NCBI GenBank assembly: GCA_023395595.1
Contig: JAEWYO010000060.1
Location: 62,001-126,000 of the forward strand
Length of the DNA: 64,000 nucleotides
DNA from: Bacillota bacterium
Lineage (GTDB): Bacteria > Bacillota > Clostridia > Christensenellales > CAG-138
Direction: 5' to 3'
This document shows, piece by piece, positions 1-8,059 of the stretch; position 1 is the stretch's first letter; the number at the start of each line of letters is the position of its first letter. Below the pieces are notes generated by a model, which searched no databases, had not been told where the DNA came from, and saw only the letters and a list, made by a program, of their open reading frames with translations. The position numbers and the translations under genes are program-made.

Positions 1-16
1 AAATCTATCCTCACCC

Positions 17-38
17 GCTCCGGAAACGGAGCTTTTTT
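17..38 (+). terminator. Rho-independent terminator
   Basis: GCTCCG and CGGAGC (17-22, 27-32) pair around a GAAA loop and are followed by six T. It ends a plus-strand gene lying to the left of the window. Confidence 0.85.
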
Positions 39-52
39 ATTGCACATTATGC

Positions 53-81
53 TTGACAACGAAAAATAGAAGGCGTATAAC
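53..81 (+). promoter_or_regulatory. Sigma-A-type promoter of the AbrB-ABC operon
   Basis: TTGACA (53-58) is separated by 17 bp from TATAAC (76-81). It lies 56 bp before the regulator ATG and no other gene intervenes, so it should drive the three-gene unit 138-1957. Confidence 0.75.
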
Positions 82-97
82 TGTATCGAAATGAAAA

Positions 98-122
98 GTA
101 GGAAAAGTCATACTATTCCTAC
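98..122. promoter_or_regulatory. Inverted repeat, possible AbrB-like operator
   Basis: GTAGGAA (98-104) and TTCCTAC (116-122) form a 7-bp inverted repeat with 11 bp between the arms. It sits between the promoter and the start codon, where a bound regulator would block transcription. The same GTAGGAATA occurs again at 453-461, just before the ABC ATPase gene. Binding by the adjacent AbrB-like protein is inference. Confidence 0.45.
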
Positions 123-137
123 GGAGAGGCGGACGTC

Positions 138-437
138 ATGACGGCACCGAAGGGAAAGCATCTTTTTGGCACGGTGAAAGTTGGCGAAAAGGGGCAGATT
201 GTGATACCCAAGGACGCGCGCGAAATCTTCGGCATCCAACCGGGCGATAGCCTCGTCGTACTTGGAGACGAGGCGACAGGACTTGCGATTATGAAAAGCG
301 ACATGTTTCTTTCGCAGGTTGCCAGCGCAATCTTCAAAGGGAAACCAGCCGCGCAGCCGCAGGAGGAATGGCCGGAGGCGACGGCGGAGACGTATGAAGA
401 AATCAAGCAGCGTGTGGAAAAGAACGCAGACGATTAA
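138..437 (+). CDS. AbrB/SpoVT/MazE-fold transcriptional regulator
   Basis: This 99-residue protein carries the swapped-hairpin AbrB DNA-binding fold in about residues 9-55: a G-x-V-x-V-G-E-K-G-Q-I-V-I-P-K-D-A-R motif followed by a GDSL-like turn. The C-terminal 45 residues are hydrophilic and variable, as in family members that regulate a neighbouring transporter. A GGAGAGG ribosome site lies 9 bases before the ATG. It is the first gene of a unit with an ABC exporter, so local or auto-regulation of that exporter is the likely job. The GTAGGAA inverted repeat in its own leader fits autoregulation. An antitoxin role is possible for this fold, but no toxin gene is adjacent. Confidence 0.85.
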   Translation: MTAPKGKHLFGTVKVGEKGQIVIPKDAREIFGIQPGDSLVVLGDEATGLAIMKSDMFLSQVASAIFKGKPAAQPQEEWPEATAETYEEIKQRVEKNADD

Positions 438-482
438 TTCAAAATTCATACAGTAGGAATAATGAAAACAGAGGATAGGCAG

Positions 483-1220
483 ATGGAATTTTCGATTCAG
501 GCAAAGGGGCTCACGAAGGTATATGGCGTGAAGCACGCGGTGGAAGGCCTCAATCTAGACATCGCAGAGGGCGAGTTGTTTGCCCTGCTTGGCATCAACG
601 GCGCGGGCAAAACAACCACCATCAAGATGCTCGCAGGACTCACGCAGCCGACTGCGGGCGAAGCGCTGCTGCTGGGCGATAGTATGACGAAAGACCCTGT
701 GCATGCGAAAGCGCACAACGGTATCTCGCCGCAGGAAACGGCGGTTGCGCGGAATCTTACCGTGCTGGAGAACCTTTCGTTCATGGCGCGGGTGTATGGC
801 GCAAACGCAAAGCAAGCAGCCGTAAAGGCACAGGAGACCGCCGACCAGCTCGGACTAACCGAGGTAGGCAGTGCCAAAGCAAAGACGCTCTCCGGCGGGA
901 TGCAGCGACGGCTGAGCATCGGCATGGCACTGATCTCCAACCCGAAGATTCTCTTTCTCGATGAGCCGACGCTTGGGCTGGATGTCATCGCACGCAGGGA
1001 GCTTTGGTCGGTTGTGCGCCGGCTCAAGGGGCGCGTGACCATCCTGCTAACCACGCACTATCTCGAGGAGGTGGAGGCGCTCAGCGACCGTGTGGGTGTT
1101 ATGGCAAACGGGAAACTGACTGCCATCGGTACCGTGCAAGAGCTGATGACGCAAACCGGGGCGAAGAACTTTGAAGACGCGTTTATCGCGCTGGCGACGG
1201 AAACGGAGGAGATCGCATGA
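483..1220 (+). CDS. ABC transporter ATP-binding protein (multidrug/ABC-2 type)
   Basis: This 245-residue ATPase contains a Walker A GINGAGKT at about residues 37-44, the signature LSGGMQRR, Walker B ILFLDEPT and an H-loop TTHY. It matches the CcmA/DrrA-like group that powers export together with ABC-2 permeases. I chose the ATG at 483 because GAGGA lies 7 bases before it. An in-frame ATG at 462 would add seven residues, but its purine stretch is only 3 bases away. The stop overlaps the permease start by four bases (ATGA), which suggests coupled translation. Substrate is unknown; the convergent MerR/TipAS-like gene hints at drug export. Confidence 0.9.
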   Translation: MEFSIQAKGLTKVYGVKHAVEGLNLDIAEGELFALLGINGAGKTTTIKMLAGLTQPTAGEALLLGDSMTKDPVHAKAHNGISPQETAVARNLTVLENLSFMARVYGANAKQAAVKAQETADQLGLTEVGSAKAKTLSGGMQRRLSIGMALISNPKILFLDEPTLGLDVIARRELWSVVRRLKGRVTILLTTHYLEEVEALSDRVGVMANGKLTAIGTVQELMTQTGAKNFEDAFIALATETEEIA

Positions 1221-1957
1221 ATGCCATGACCACCTTTTCGGGAAGAAACACAAAGGAGATTCTGCGTGATCCCCTCAACCTTGCCTTCGGGCTCGGGTTC
1301 CCGATTGTGCTGCTGCTCTTACTCACTGCGATTCAGAGCAACATTCCCGTGAACCTTTTCCAGTTGGAGCGTCTGACACCGGGCATCGCCGTCTTTGGGC
1401 TTTCGTTCGTCTCGCTGTTCTCCGCAATGCTGATCAGTAAAGACCGCACGACCTCGTTTCTGATGCGACTGTTCGCTTCGCCGATGCGCGCCTCGGACTA
1501 TATTCTCGGCTATACACTGCCGCTGATCCCAATGGCGCTCGCGCAGGCGCTGCTGTGCTATATAGTCGCGGGGCTGCTGGGCATGCAGCTTACTGCTCAT
1601 GTACTGTTGGCGATTCTTGTTTCGCTGCCTGCTGCGGCGCTGTTTATTGGCATCGGGCTGCTTTGCGGCAGCGTGTTCAACGACAAGCAGGTGGGCGGCA
1701 TCTGCGGCGCGCTGCTGACCAACCTCTCAGCCTGGCTCAGCGGAACGTGGTTTGACCTAAACCTAGTCGGTGGTGTGTTCAAAAAAGTTGCGTATGCGCT
1801 CCCATTTGCCCATGCCGTGGACGCAGGGCGCGCGGCGATGAGTGGGGATTTCGCCTCGATCATGCCGCATCTTTGGTGGGTGATCGGCTATGCAGCCATT
1901 GCGCTGATTGCCGCCGTGCTGGTGTTTCGCAAGAAGATGCTTAGCGACAACGGATGA
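1217..1957 (+). CDS. ABC-2 type transporter permease
   Basis: This 246-residue protein has about six hydrophobic segments in the ABC-2 arrangement: one near residues 28-45, a cluster from about 60 to 175 and a last one near residues 215-238 followed by a basic KK tail. It is the membrane partner of the ATPase directly upstream, whose last bases it overlaps; GGAGGAG precedes its ATG. The pair would act as a half-transporter exporting a small hydrophobic compound or drug. Two methionines (codons 1 and 4) could serve as start; the first keeps the overlap. A strong hairpin terminator follows the stop. Confidence 0.88.
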   Translation: MNAMTTFSGRNTKEILRDPLNLAFGLGFPIVLLLLLTAIQSNIPVNLFQLERLTPGIAVFGLSFVSLFSAMLISKDRTTSFLMRLFASPMRASDYILGYTLPLIPMALAQALLCYIVAGLLGMQLTAHVLLAILVSLPAAALFIGIGLLCGSVFNDKQVGGICGALLTNLSAWLSGTWFDLNLVGGVFKKVAYALPFAHAVDAGRAAMSGDFASIMPHLWWVIGYAAIALIAAVLVFRKKMLSDNG

Positions 1958-1975
1958 TCGATTGCATATACAGAA

Positions 1976-2006
1976 AATCGGCGCGGGGTACCGCGCCGAT
2001 TTTTTC
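1976..2006. terminator. Bidirectional terminator between convergent genes
   Basis: An 11-bp stem, AATCGGCGCGG with CCGCGCCGATT (1976-1986, 1991-2001), closes a GGTA loop and is followed by T residues. It separates the ABC permease from the MerR gene on the opposite strand. Confidence 0.85.
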
Positions 2007-2018
2007 ATGTGGATTTGG

Positions 2019-2756
2019 TTATTGCTTGCAGTAGAAGGCAATGGCATCGCTCATGAGCTTTGCTGTACCGGCTCCGAATGCGTCGAGGTTCTTTGTGAAC
2101 CGCTCATCGGTGAGATACATCTGCCCAAGTCCTGCCAAAATCTCGTTCGTGCAGTTGTAATAGCTCTGGCTGATGAACGCTTTCCAACGTTCGACCAGTG
2201 CTTGTACGCGCTCTTCCGCCGGGTTGGTGCCAACGAGAGCGGCAAACGCAGAAAAGATCTCGTCCTGCTCCTTCTGGAGCCGCGCCTTGTCCGCTTCGGT
2301 CCATTTGCTTGCGCGTTTTGTGCTCTCGAGGTATGCCTCGGTATTGCCCCAACGGGCCTTGGCTTCCTCGGCATACTGCTCGCGTAGTGCGTCGATTTCG
2401 CTGGTATCAAATGGCTTAAATTCCATGGTTGTTTCTCCTTTCATCGTGTTGGAGACGAGTTCGATCAGTCGATCCAATCGTGCCCGCTTCTGCAACAGCA
2501 GATTGCGGTGTTCTGTGAGCGCGCGGTTTCGGTCAAATGACGGCGACGAGAGAATCTCACCGATTTCGGTCAGCGGGAAATCCAGCTCCCGATAGAAAAG
2601 AATCTGCCATAGCCGCTCGACCGCCGCGTCGTCATAGTACCGATAGCCGCTCTCAGCGACCTCGCTCGGCCGCAGAAGGCCGATCTGATCGTAGTGATGC
2701 AGCGCGCGGATGGAAACACCAGACAATTTGCTGAGCGATCCGATGGAATGACGCAT
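2019..2756 (-). CDS. MerR-family regulator with TipAS-like effector domain
   Basis: The 245-residue protein starts with a MerR winged helix-turn-helix (residues 3-70, with the S-x-R-A-L-H-H-Y-D and G-Y-R-Y-Y-D hallmarks), then a coiled-coil, then about 120 residues resembling the TipAS antibiotic-recognition domain (W-x-x-A-D-K-A and Y-L-T-D-E-R-F motifs). The start at 2756 is set by GGAGG 9 bases upstream; longer readings would run into the promoter. The promoter at 2779-2809 has the 19-bp spacer and dyad typical of MerR-controlled promoters, so it very likely controls itself. It converges on the ABC exporter genes, a natural but unproven second target. Confidence 0.9.
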   Translation of the reverse strand: MRHSIGSLSKLSGVSIRALHHYDQIGLLRPSEVAESGYRYYDDAAVERLWQILFYRELDFPLTEIGEILSSPSFDRNRALTEHRNLLLQKRARLDRLIELVSNTMKGETTMEFKPFDTSEIDALREQYAEEAKARWGNTEAYLESTKRASKWTEADKARLQKEQDEIFSAFAALVGTNPAEERVQALVERWKAFISQSYYNCTNEILAGLGQMYLTDERFTKNLDAFGAGTAKLMSDAIAFYCKQ

Positions 2757-2778
2757 CGTTTCCTCACCTCCTGTGGCT

Positions 2779-2809
2779 ATCATAAACCATGACGCAACGT
2801 CAGAGTCAA
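2779..2809 (-). promoter_or_regulatory. MerR-type stretched promoter with operator dyad
   Basis: On the minus strand TTGACT and TATGAT are 19 bp apart instead of 17. The spacer holds a perfect dyad TGACG-TTG-CGTCA. This is the known layout bound and twisted by MerR-family activators. Confidence 0.8.
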
Positions 2810-2849
2810 GCATGTTTTAAAATTCTCTCTCTAATTTTTTATTCGCACA

Positions 2850-2878
2850 TGGTCAATAAAAAATCTTTGTGTTATGAT
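2850..2878 (+). promoter_or_regulatory. Promoter of the HD/nitroreductase operon
   Basis: An extended -10, TGT-TATGAT (2870-2878), lies 17 bp after a weak -35 TGGTCA (2850-2855). It sits about 57 bp before the HD-domain gene. Confidence 0.55.
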
Positions 2879-2935
2879 CGGTAAAACGAACAAACAAACA
2901 AATCGACAGTACATCAGTGGGATAAAGGAGAGAAC

Positions 2936-3511
2936 ATGCAGCAGCGAGACCTGTTGGACTTTTTACACAAGCTGGAATGCCTGAAAACCAACGGGCGGCA
3001 CAGCACGACTGTTGGCGGCGTGACAGAGACCGTTGCGGCGCATTCTTGGCGGCTGGCAGTGCTTGCCATGCTTGTGGCACCGGAGTTTCCGCAGGTGGAT
3101 GGCAACAAGCTCATCCGTATGTGCCTCATCCATGATTTCGGCGAGGCAATTACGGGCGATATTCCTTCGTTTCTCAAAACAAAACAGCATGAGGCAACAG
3201 AGGAAAACGCGGTGCAAACACTGTTATCTACTCTGCCGGAACCGCATTACGGGGAATTATCCACTCTATTTGCAGAGATGGACGCGCTCGAAAGTACAGA
3301 GGCGCGGCTGTATAAGGCGCTGGACAAACTCGAAGCGGTGATTCAGCACAACGAGAGCGACATCAACACATGGCTTCCACTGGAATATGAGCTCCAGCAA
3401 ACGTATGCGCAGGAGAATGCAAACGAGTTTCCATATTTGAAAGAGCTCCGTATGCTGATGCTGCAGGATACGCTCGATAAGATTGAACAAGCCAAGGAGA
3501 AGCAAGAATGA
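2936..3511 (+). CDS. HD-domain phosphohydrolase (YfbR/HDDC2-like)
   Basis: The 191-residue protein has the metal-binding set of the HD_3/YfbR group: H36, H66-D67 (I-H-D-F-G-E) and D130 (A-L-D-K-L-E-A). The family hydrolyses deoxynucleoside 5'-monophosphates. AAAGGAG lies upstream of the ATG. It overlaps the following nitroreductase gene by four bases, so the two are made together, although no metabolic link is obvious. The nucleotide substrate is inferred from family resemblance only. Confidence 0.85.
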   Translation: MQQRDLLDFLHKLECLKTNGRHSTTVGGVTETVAAHSWRLAVLAMLVAPEFPQVDGNKLIRMCLIHDFGEAITGDIPSFLKTKQHEATEENAVQTLLSTLPEPHYGELSTLFAEMDALESTEARLYKALDKLEAVIQHNESDINTWLPLEYELQQTYAQENANEFPYLKELRMLMLQDTLDKIEQAKEKQE

Positions 3512-4047
3512 GTGATTATTTTGATTTGATTGCACGGCGGGAGAGCTGTCGCAACTTTGACCCGAACCGCCCTGTCGAAAAAGAGAAGCTGCAGCGTTGC
3601 GCGGAGGCGGCATGGATTGCGCCATCTGCCTGTAACGGACAGCCCTGGAAGTATCTTATTGTCACCAATCCGGAACTCAACGAGAAGCTCCGTCCGCTGA
3701 TGATGGAGCTTGGCATGAACAAGTTTGTCAAAAATTGCCCTGCGTTTGCGGTTGTGCTGGAAGAAGCAACTGTGTTGAAGGTGTCCCTCTCGCAGAAATT
3801 CAAAGATCAGGACTTTGCGCCGATCGATGTTGCCTTCTCAGCGTCGCAGTTTTGTTATGCGGCGACGGAACAGGGGCTGTCCACCTGCATCATTGGCTGG
3901 CACAACGAGCAGAAGATTCGGGAGCTGTTTGGGCTGCCAAAGAGCACGCGCGTTCGTCTGATTCTCGCGATTGGGTATGCCGCGAATGACACCCTCCGCA
4001 AGAAACAGCGCAAACCGATCGAAGATGTAATCCGGTTTTACGAATAA
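3508..4047 (+). CDS. Nitroreductase-family flavoprotein
   Basis: This 179-residue protein has the FMN-dependent nitroreductase fold: an N-terminal A-R-R-E-S-C-R-N-F phosphate-binding motif, A-P-S-A-C-N-G-Q-P-W near residue 40, and a C-terminal glycine-rich L-I-L-A-I-G-Y segment. Such enzymes reduce nitro, quinone or enone groups with NAD(P)H. Its length is that of the short, dimeric subgroup. The ATG overlaps the HD gene stop (ATGA), and a hairpin terminator follows. The physiological substrate cannot be told. Confidence 0.88.
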   Translation: MSDYFDLIARRESCRNFDPNRPVEKEKLQRCAEAAWIAPSACNGQPWKYLIVTNPELNEKLRPLMMELGMNKFVKNCPAFAVVLEEATVLKVSLSQKFKDQDFAPIDVAFSASQFCYAATEQGLSTCIIGWHNEQKIRELFGLPKSTRVRLILAIGYAANDTLRKKQRKPIEDVIRFYE

Positions 4048-4064
4048 AAGATCCTGTGATGAAA

Positions 4065-4097
4065 GAAAGCTGCGTACCGAAATCGTGCGCAGCTTTT
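4065..4097. terminator. Terminator between convergent genes
   Basis: AAAGCTGCG and CGCAGCTTT pair around a 13-base loop and run into T residues. It lies after the nitroreductase and just before the stop of the opposing metallophosphoesterase gene. Confidence 0.7.
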
Positions 4098-4099
4098 TG

Positions 4100-4996
4100 C
4101 TATGGTTTGACGACAGCGGGTTTCAGGGTTACAAAGCAGAGCTCCGGTGGGTTGCCGAGCCGCGGCAGCCAAAGCGGTTTCTGCGCCAGACCGCGGCTGA
4201 TGATCATTGTTTGGGGGCCGAAATCATATCGTCCACCGCCATATTTCGGAAAGATTCCCTGACCCGGCGCATAGAGCCCGTTAAGCACGCCGGGGATAGC
4301 AATCTGCCCGCCGTGCGTGTGACCGGAGAGCATTAGATCAAAGCCATAATGCAGATAAGACTCTACGCCATTTGGCACATGGATGGCCAGGATCGAATAG
4401 ATTGCATCCGTGCGTGTGCTCCCCGCGGTTGCGATCTCGCGGAGTTGTTTTTGCTTGCCGCCCTGCCCATCGTCTACGCCGAAGAGCTGCACGTGAGTGC
4501 CGTTGACGGTAAGCATCGCGCTGCTTCCGGCGAGGATTGGCAGATTTGCCGCCTGCATCAGATCGCGAATTGCACCAAGCTCGCCGGATTTGTATTCGTG
4601 ATTGCCGGGGATGAAGAAGCAGTTGAAGCGCTGCGACAGAACGGAAACAAGCGTTTTGCCGTTTTCATCGATTCCGTGCTGATCGAAGATATCACCCAAC
4701 AGGAGTACGGCATGCGGGCCTTCCTGCTCCAGCGCGGTGACCAAATCGCTCTGCGCTTCGCCATAGAGTGCTCCGTGCAGATCACTCACGATTGCGATGC
4801 GTACATCATCATGGATGCGCGCATCGGTCAATTCATAATATCGCGAAACAAACCGTGTTTTCGTGCCCCAGTTGAGCAGGACAAGCACGGCGGCGAGAGA
4901 GGACAGAATCGCGAAGCCACGCCTTCGCTTCGGGCGTTTTTGCTGCGTTTGGGTTTGGTTTGGGGCAAAGGTTGTGCCTTGTTCGTCTCGTTTCAT
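4100..4996 (-). CDS. Membrane-anchored metallophosphoesterase (YkuE-like)
   Basis: The 298-residue protein has a basic N-terminus, one hydrophobic segment (about residues 29-43) and then a calcineurin-like phosphoesterase domain. All metal-binding motifs are present: S-D-L-H, G-D-I-F-D, G-N-H-E, A-I-H and G-H-T-H-G-G. YkuE-type members sit on the outer face of the membrane and act on phosphorylated lipids or cell-wall intermediates; that role is inferred. No ribosome site precedes the ATG at 4996. Instead an extended -10 (TGT-TATACT) ends 7 bases before it, which points to a leaderless message. A GTG at 5017 would add seven residues but would put the -10 box inside the gene. Confidence 0.88.
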   Translation of the reverse strand: MKRDEQGTTFAPNQTQTQQKRPKRRRGFAILSSLAAVLVLLNWGTKTRFVSRYYELTDARIHDDVRIAIVSDLHGALYGEAQSDLVTALEQEGPHAVLLLGDIFDQHGIDENGKTLVSVLSQRFNCFFIPGNHEYKSGELGAIRDLMQAANLPILAGSSAMLTVNGTHVQLFGVDDGQGGKQKQLREIATAGSTRTDAIYSILAIHVPNGVESYLHYGFDLMLSGHTHGGQIAIPGVLNGLYAPGQGIFPKYGGGRYDFGPQTMIISRGLAQKPLWLPRLGNPPELCFVTLKPAVVKP

Positions 4997-5003
4997 GAGA
5001 ACC

Positions 5004-5012
5004 AGTATAACA
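5004..5012 (-). promoter_or_regulatory. Extended -10 promoter abutting the phosphoesterase ATG
   Basis: TGT-TATACT on the minus strand ends 7 bases before the ATG at 4996. No good -35 is seen. The predicted transcript would start at or next to the ATG. Confidence 0.5.
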
Positions 5013-5123
5013 AACACAAAACTCGACCGCTATAGGAGAAGATTGTTTTCCACCGAAAAGCCACGCGATGTTTTCATTGGTGAATAGAAAGCAGAAGCAG
5101 AATACCTTTCCTAATAGGATGTG

Positions 5124-5157
5124 TACAAAAAGACGAGCCGCTCAAACGAGCGGCTCG
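5124..5157 (-). terminator. Terminator of the Ig-like/SH3b gene
   Basis: CGAGCCGCTC pairs with GAGCGGCTCG (5134-5157, AAAC loop). On the minus strand the stem is followed by TCTTTTT. Confidence 0.85.
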
Positions 5158-5181
5158 CCGTATTGACAGGATGTCGTACCG

Positions 5182-7980
5182 TTAGCTAAGGGTTACGAAG
5201 GTTCCGTAAACATACGCCACAGTTGTGGTGTTGTACTGAATCTTGTACCAGTCGCCTTCCTTACCGAGGTAGGTGTAGGTTGCGCCGAGGCTGGCTTTGC
5301 CGACCTTTTTAGAGGTCGTGCTTGCACTTGCGCGGACGTTGATCGCGTAGACGCAGTTGGCAATGGTGACCTTCGTCGGCGTCGTGACCGGCGTCGGGGT
5401 TGCGCCCGGAGCCGGGGTGGCGGTAGTGGTGGTACCGTTTGCAGAAACATACGCGGCGCTGGTCTTCGTTGCCTTGAGGTAGGCCGACCAGATGTACGCC
5501 TTCGTGGTGTTGTTGTACTGGATCAGGTACCAGCTGCCGGATTTACCGAGAATCTTGAACGTATCGCCAAGATATGCAAACCCGACGGATTTGCTCAGCC
5601 CGCTTGCGCTTGCGCGGACGTTGACTCTGCGTTTGAAGTTCGCCGCAACGCCATAGTTGAACTCGGTGTTGGTGACGTTGATCTTGATCGCGGTGGACTT
5701 TCCATCGCAGGTTGCGGTGATCGTCGCTTCACCAAGAGCAATGCCCTTGAGCAAGCCAGTGCTTGCATCGACACTCGCAATTGCGGCATTGGAGGTAGCC
5801 CAAGTGACGGTCTGCGCGGTTGCATTGGCGGGCAGAACGGTCGCCTTGAGATAGGTCGAGTCGTTTGCCAGCAGATCCAGCGACGCACCGTAGTTGATCG
5901 TGAGGCCCGTTACGTGAATCTTCGGCTTGGAGAGCACGACGCACTCGGCAAACTTGCCGCTGCCATCGGTCGCCGTCGCGGTGATGATCGAATAACCCTT
6001 TGTTCCGCCGGCAACGATGTTGCCCTTGGAGTCAACCGTGGCAACAGAGCTGTTGGAGCTCGTCCACTTGAGGGTTTTGTTGGTGACGTTCGTCGGGTAA
6101 ACGGTTGCAACAATTGCTGCCGTATCGCCTTCGCTCAGATCCAGCGAGGATTTGTCAAAGGAGACGTTGAGCACTTGGATGTTGTTGACTGTAACCACGC
6201 AGGAGACGTACTTGCCGCTGCCGTCGGTCGAATCCGCACGGATGACCGCGGTTCCCTTGGAGGCTGCGATGACTTTGCCGGAGCTGTTCACGCTTGCTAC
6301 TTCGGGGTTGCTGCTCGTCCAGGCGAGGGTTTTGTTTGTCGCATTGGAGGGAGCGCCGGTGACGGAGAGGGTTTCCTCATCGCCAACGTTGAGCGCAAGC
6401 TCGGACTTGTTCAGCGTCAGGCTCGTGATGAGCACGGACGATTGCACGCGCACCGTGCAGGTTGCAAAGACCGTTGCGTTGGAGGTCTGCGCCGTAATGG
6501 TCGTTTCAATATAGGTCTGACCAGCCGGAACGGTACCGACCGCGGTCACTTTACCCGTGGAGTCAACGGTTGCAACCGCCGGGTTGCTGCTGATCCATGT
6601 GACGGCGGGGTCCGCTGCACCAGAGGGGGTAACCACAGCAGAGAGCTGTTTCCAGCTGCCTTTGTAGATCGTAACGCTCGTGTCGCTCAGCGCGATGCCA
6701 TCAACTTTGATGGAGTTCACAGAGACGAGGCATTCCTGCTTGGCAGTGCTGGTGGTGTCATCCGGGGTCGCGGTAATTTTTACAGTGCCAGTGAAGTCTC
6801 TGAGTACCTTTACCGTGCCTGTCGCATCAACAGAAACATCGGAAGGACTTGCTGAGACCCAGTTCACCTTCTTATTGGTTGCATCGTCTGGACCAATTGT
6901 CGCGGTGAGCGAATAGGTGCCGTTGACGGGCAGAGACAAGGTGGACTTATCCAGCACGAGGCTGCTGACGGGTGTCGGTGCCTTCGTGACGTTGACGGTG
7001 GTGGTGTAAGTGAAGTCCGTGCCGCGTGCACGAATGGTGACAATCGCTGTACCAACGGAAAGGGCTGTGACTTTCACTGCGCCAGTGCTTGTTAAGTACT
7101 GCGTGTCAATCGCAACAACAGCAGGATTGTCTACGGTTGCAATTAAGCTCGTGGGCGCGTCGGAAGTAGCGGTGATGGTGATCGGGGCAGTTACGCCCAG
7201 CGTCATATCCGCCGTGGTGGGCGAGATCGAAAGAGAAGTCGCCGTCGGGGTTACAACGATGGAAGCAGTAGCACTGGCGGTAATCGGCGTTTCTGAACCC
7301 GGATAGGTCTCAGTAACAGACACCTTGAGCTTGTTCTGATTGGTCAGTTTGTCCGACAGGCCAATTTCACTGGTGCCTTCCGCATCCTTAAACAAACGCA
7401 GCGTATACTTCGAGCTGTCGAGCACAACCGGATCGGTCATGTTGCTGTAAGTCGCCTTGACAACAAGCCCGTTGAGGTTTAACACTTCACCGGCATAATA
7501 GGAGAGCTGCGCAGGGCCGGTCACGGAAATGCTCTGGAGAATGCTCTTCTGCACGGAGATGGAGAATTCTTTGGTGACAGTGACGGCCTTGGTGTTTCCG
7601 GTTGGGGTATAGGAATACTTAATTGTCATACCCTTGGCGCCAATGTCGGTCGGGACAAAACTATAACCCACAGCGGGGTTGTAGATTACGCCGTTGACGT
7701 AGAGAACGTAGACCCCCGGAGCGATCGCTGTACCCATGTGCAGCGTTGTGCCGGCGAGGTTTGCCGCTGTGTCGTCATAGAGTTTGACGGACAGGTTGGC
7801 ATCGGTCCAGGCAAAGTTCTCAGCACCAAACTGGAAGAGTGTTTTGGGCGTGGTTGCGGGTGCAACCGCCACAGGGGTTACTTCCAGGCGCGGGTTAACT
7901 TCGGTGTCCGCGAGCGCGGTAGTGGGCACCAGTACGAGCAGCATCAGCAGGCTCAAAACCAGTGCGATTGTGCGTTTCAT
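5182..7980 (-). CDS. Secreted multi-domain Ig-like (BIG2/Big_3) protein with two SH3b domains
   Basis: The 932-residue protein has a signal peptide ending near residue 25 (A-L-A). After an N-terminal region that includes a Big_3-like module (about 150-245) come six tandem BIG2-type Ig domains, each with a W-x-S-S-N-x-x-V-A-S/T-V-D-like core. It ends with two bacterial SH3 domains (V-N-V-R-A-S and I-N-V-R-A-S starts) separated by a Thr/Pro linker. SH3b domains usually hold proteins to peptidoglycan, so this looks like a surface rod or adhesin attached by its C-terminus. No LPXTG or catalytic domain is visible. The ATG at 7980 has AGGA 10 bases upstream; a GTG at 7989 is too close to it. It has its own promoter and terminator, so it is monocistronic. 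Confidence 0.88.
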   Translation of the reverse strand: MKRTIALVLSLLMLLVLVPTTALADTEVNPRLEVTPVAVAPATTPKTLFQFGAENFAWTDANLSVKLYDDTAANLAGTTLHMGTAIAPGVYVLYVNGVIYNPAVGYSFVPTDIGAKGMTIKYSYTPTGNTKAVTVTKEFSISVQKSILQSISVTGPAQLSYYAGEVLNLNGLVVKATYSNMTDPVVLDSSKYTLRLFKDAEGTSEIGLSDKLTNQNKLKVSVTETYPGSETPITASATASIVVTPTATSLSISPTTADMTLGVTAPITITATSDAPTSLIATVDNPAVVAIDTQYLTSTGAVKVTALSVGTAIVTIRARGTDFTYTTTVNVTKAPTPVSSLVLDKSTLSLPVNGTYSLTATIGPDDATNKKVNWVSASPSDVSVDATGTVKVLRDFTGTVKITATPDDTTSTAKQECLVSVNSIKVDGIALSDTSVTIYKGSWKQLSAVVTPSGAADPAVTWISSNPAVATVDSTGKVTAVGTVPAGQTYIETTITAQTSNATVFATCTVRVQSSVLITSLTLNKSELALNVGDEETLSVTGAPSNATNKTLAWTSSNPEVASVNSSGKVIAASKGTAVIRADSTDGSGKYVSCVVTVNNIQVLNVSFDKSSLDLSEGDTAAIVATVYPTNVTNKTLKWTSSNSSVATVDSKGNIVAGGTKGYSIITATATDGSGKFAECVVLSKPKIHVTGLTINYGASLDLLANDSTYLKATVLPANATAQTVTWATSNAAIASVDASTGLLKGIALGEATITATCDGKSTAIKINVTNTEFNYGVAANFKRRVNVRASASGLSKSVGFAYLGDTFKILGKSGSWYLIQYNNTTKAYIWSAYLKATKTSAAYVSANGTTTTATPAPGATPTPVTTPTKVTIANCVYAINVRASASTTSKKVGKASLGATYTYLGKEGDWYKIQYNTTTVAYVYGTFVTLS

Positions 7981-8024
7981 TCGGTACACATCCTTTCTTG
8001 CATGAAAGACATTCTGTCGGGAAA

Positions 8025-8053
8025 ATTATACATGAGTGGTATATATATGTAAA
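8025..8053 (-). promoter_or_regulatory. Promoter of the Ig-like/SH3b gene
   Basis: On the minus strand TTTACA (8048-8053) is 17 bp from a perfect TATAAT (8025-8030), giving a leader of about 40 bases. Confidence 0.8.
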
Positions 8054-8059
8054 CATACC

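Noticed and set aside
4349..5035. 228-codon frame antisense to the metallophosphoesterase
   Set aside because: No start signal or domain; the opposite strand carries all catalytic motifs of a real gene.
5914..6855. 313-codon frame antisense to the Ig-like gene
   Set aside because: Arises from the repeated Ig-module codons on the other strand; no start signal and no family resemblance.
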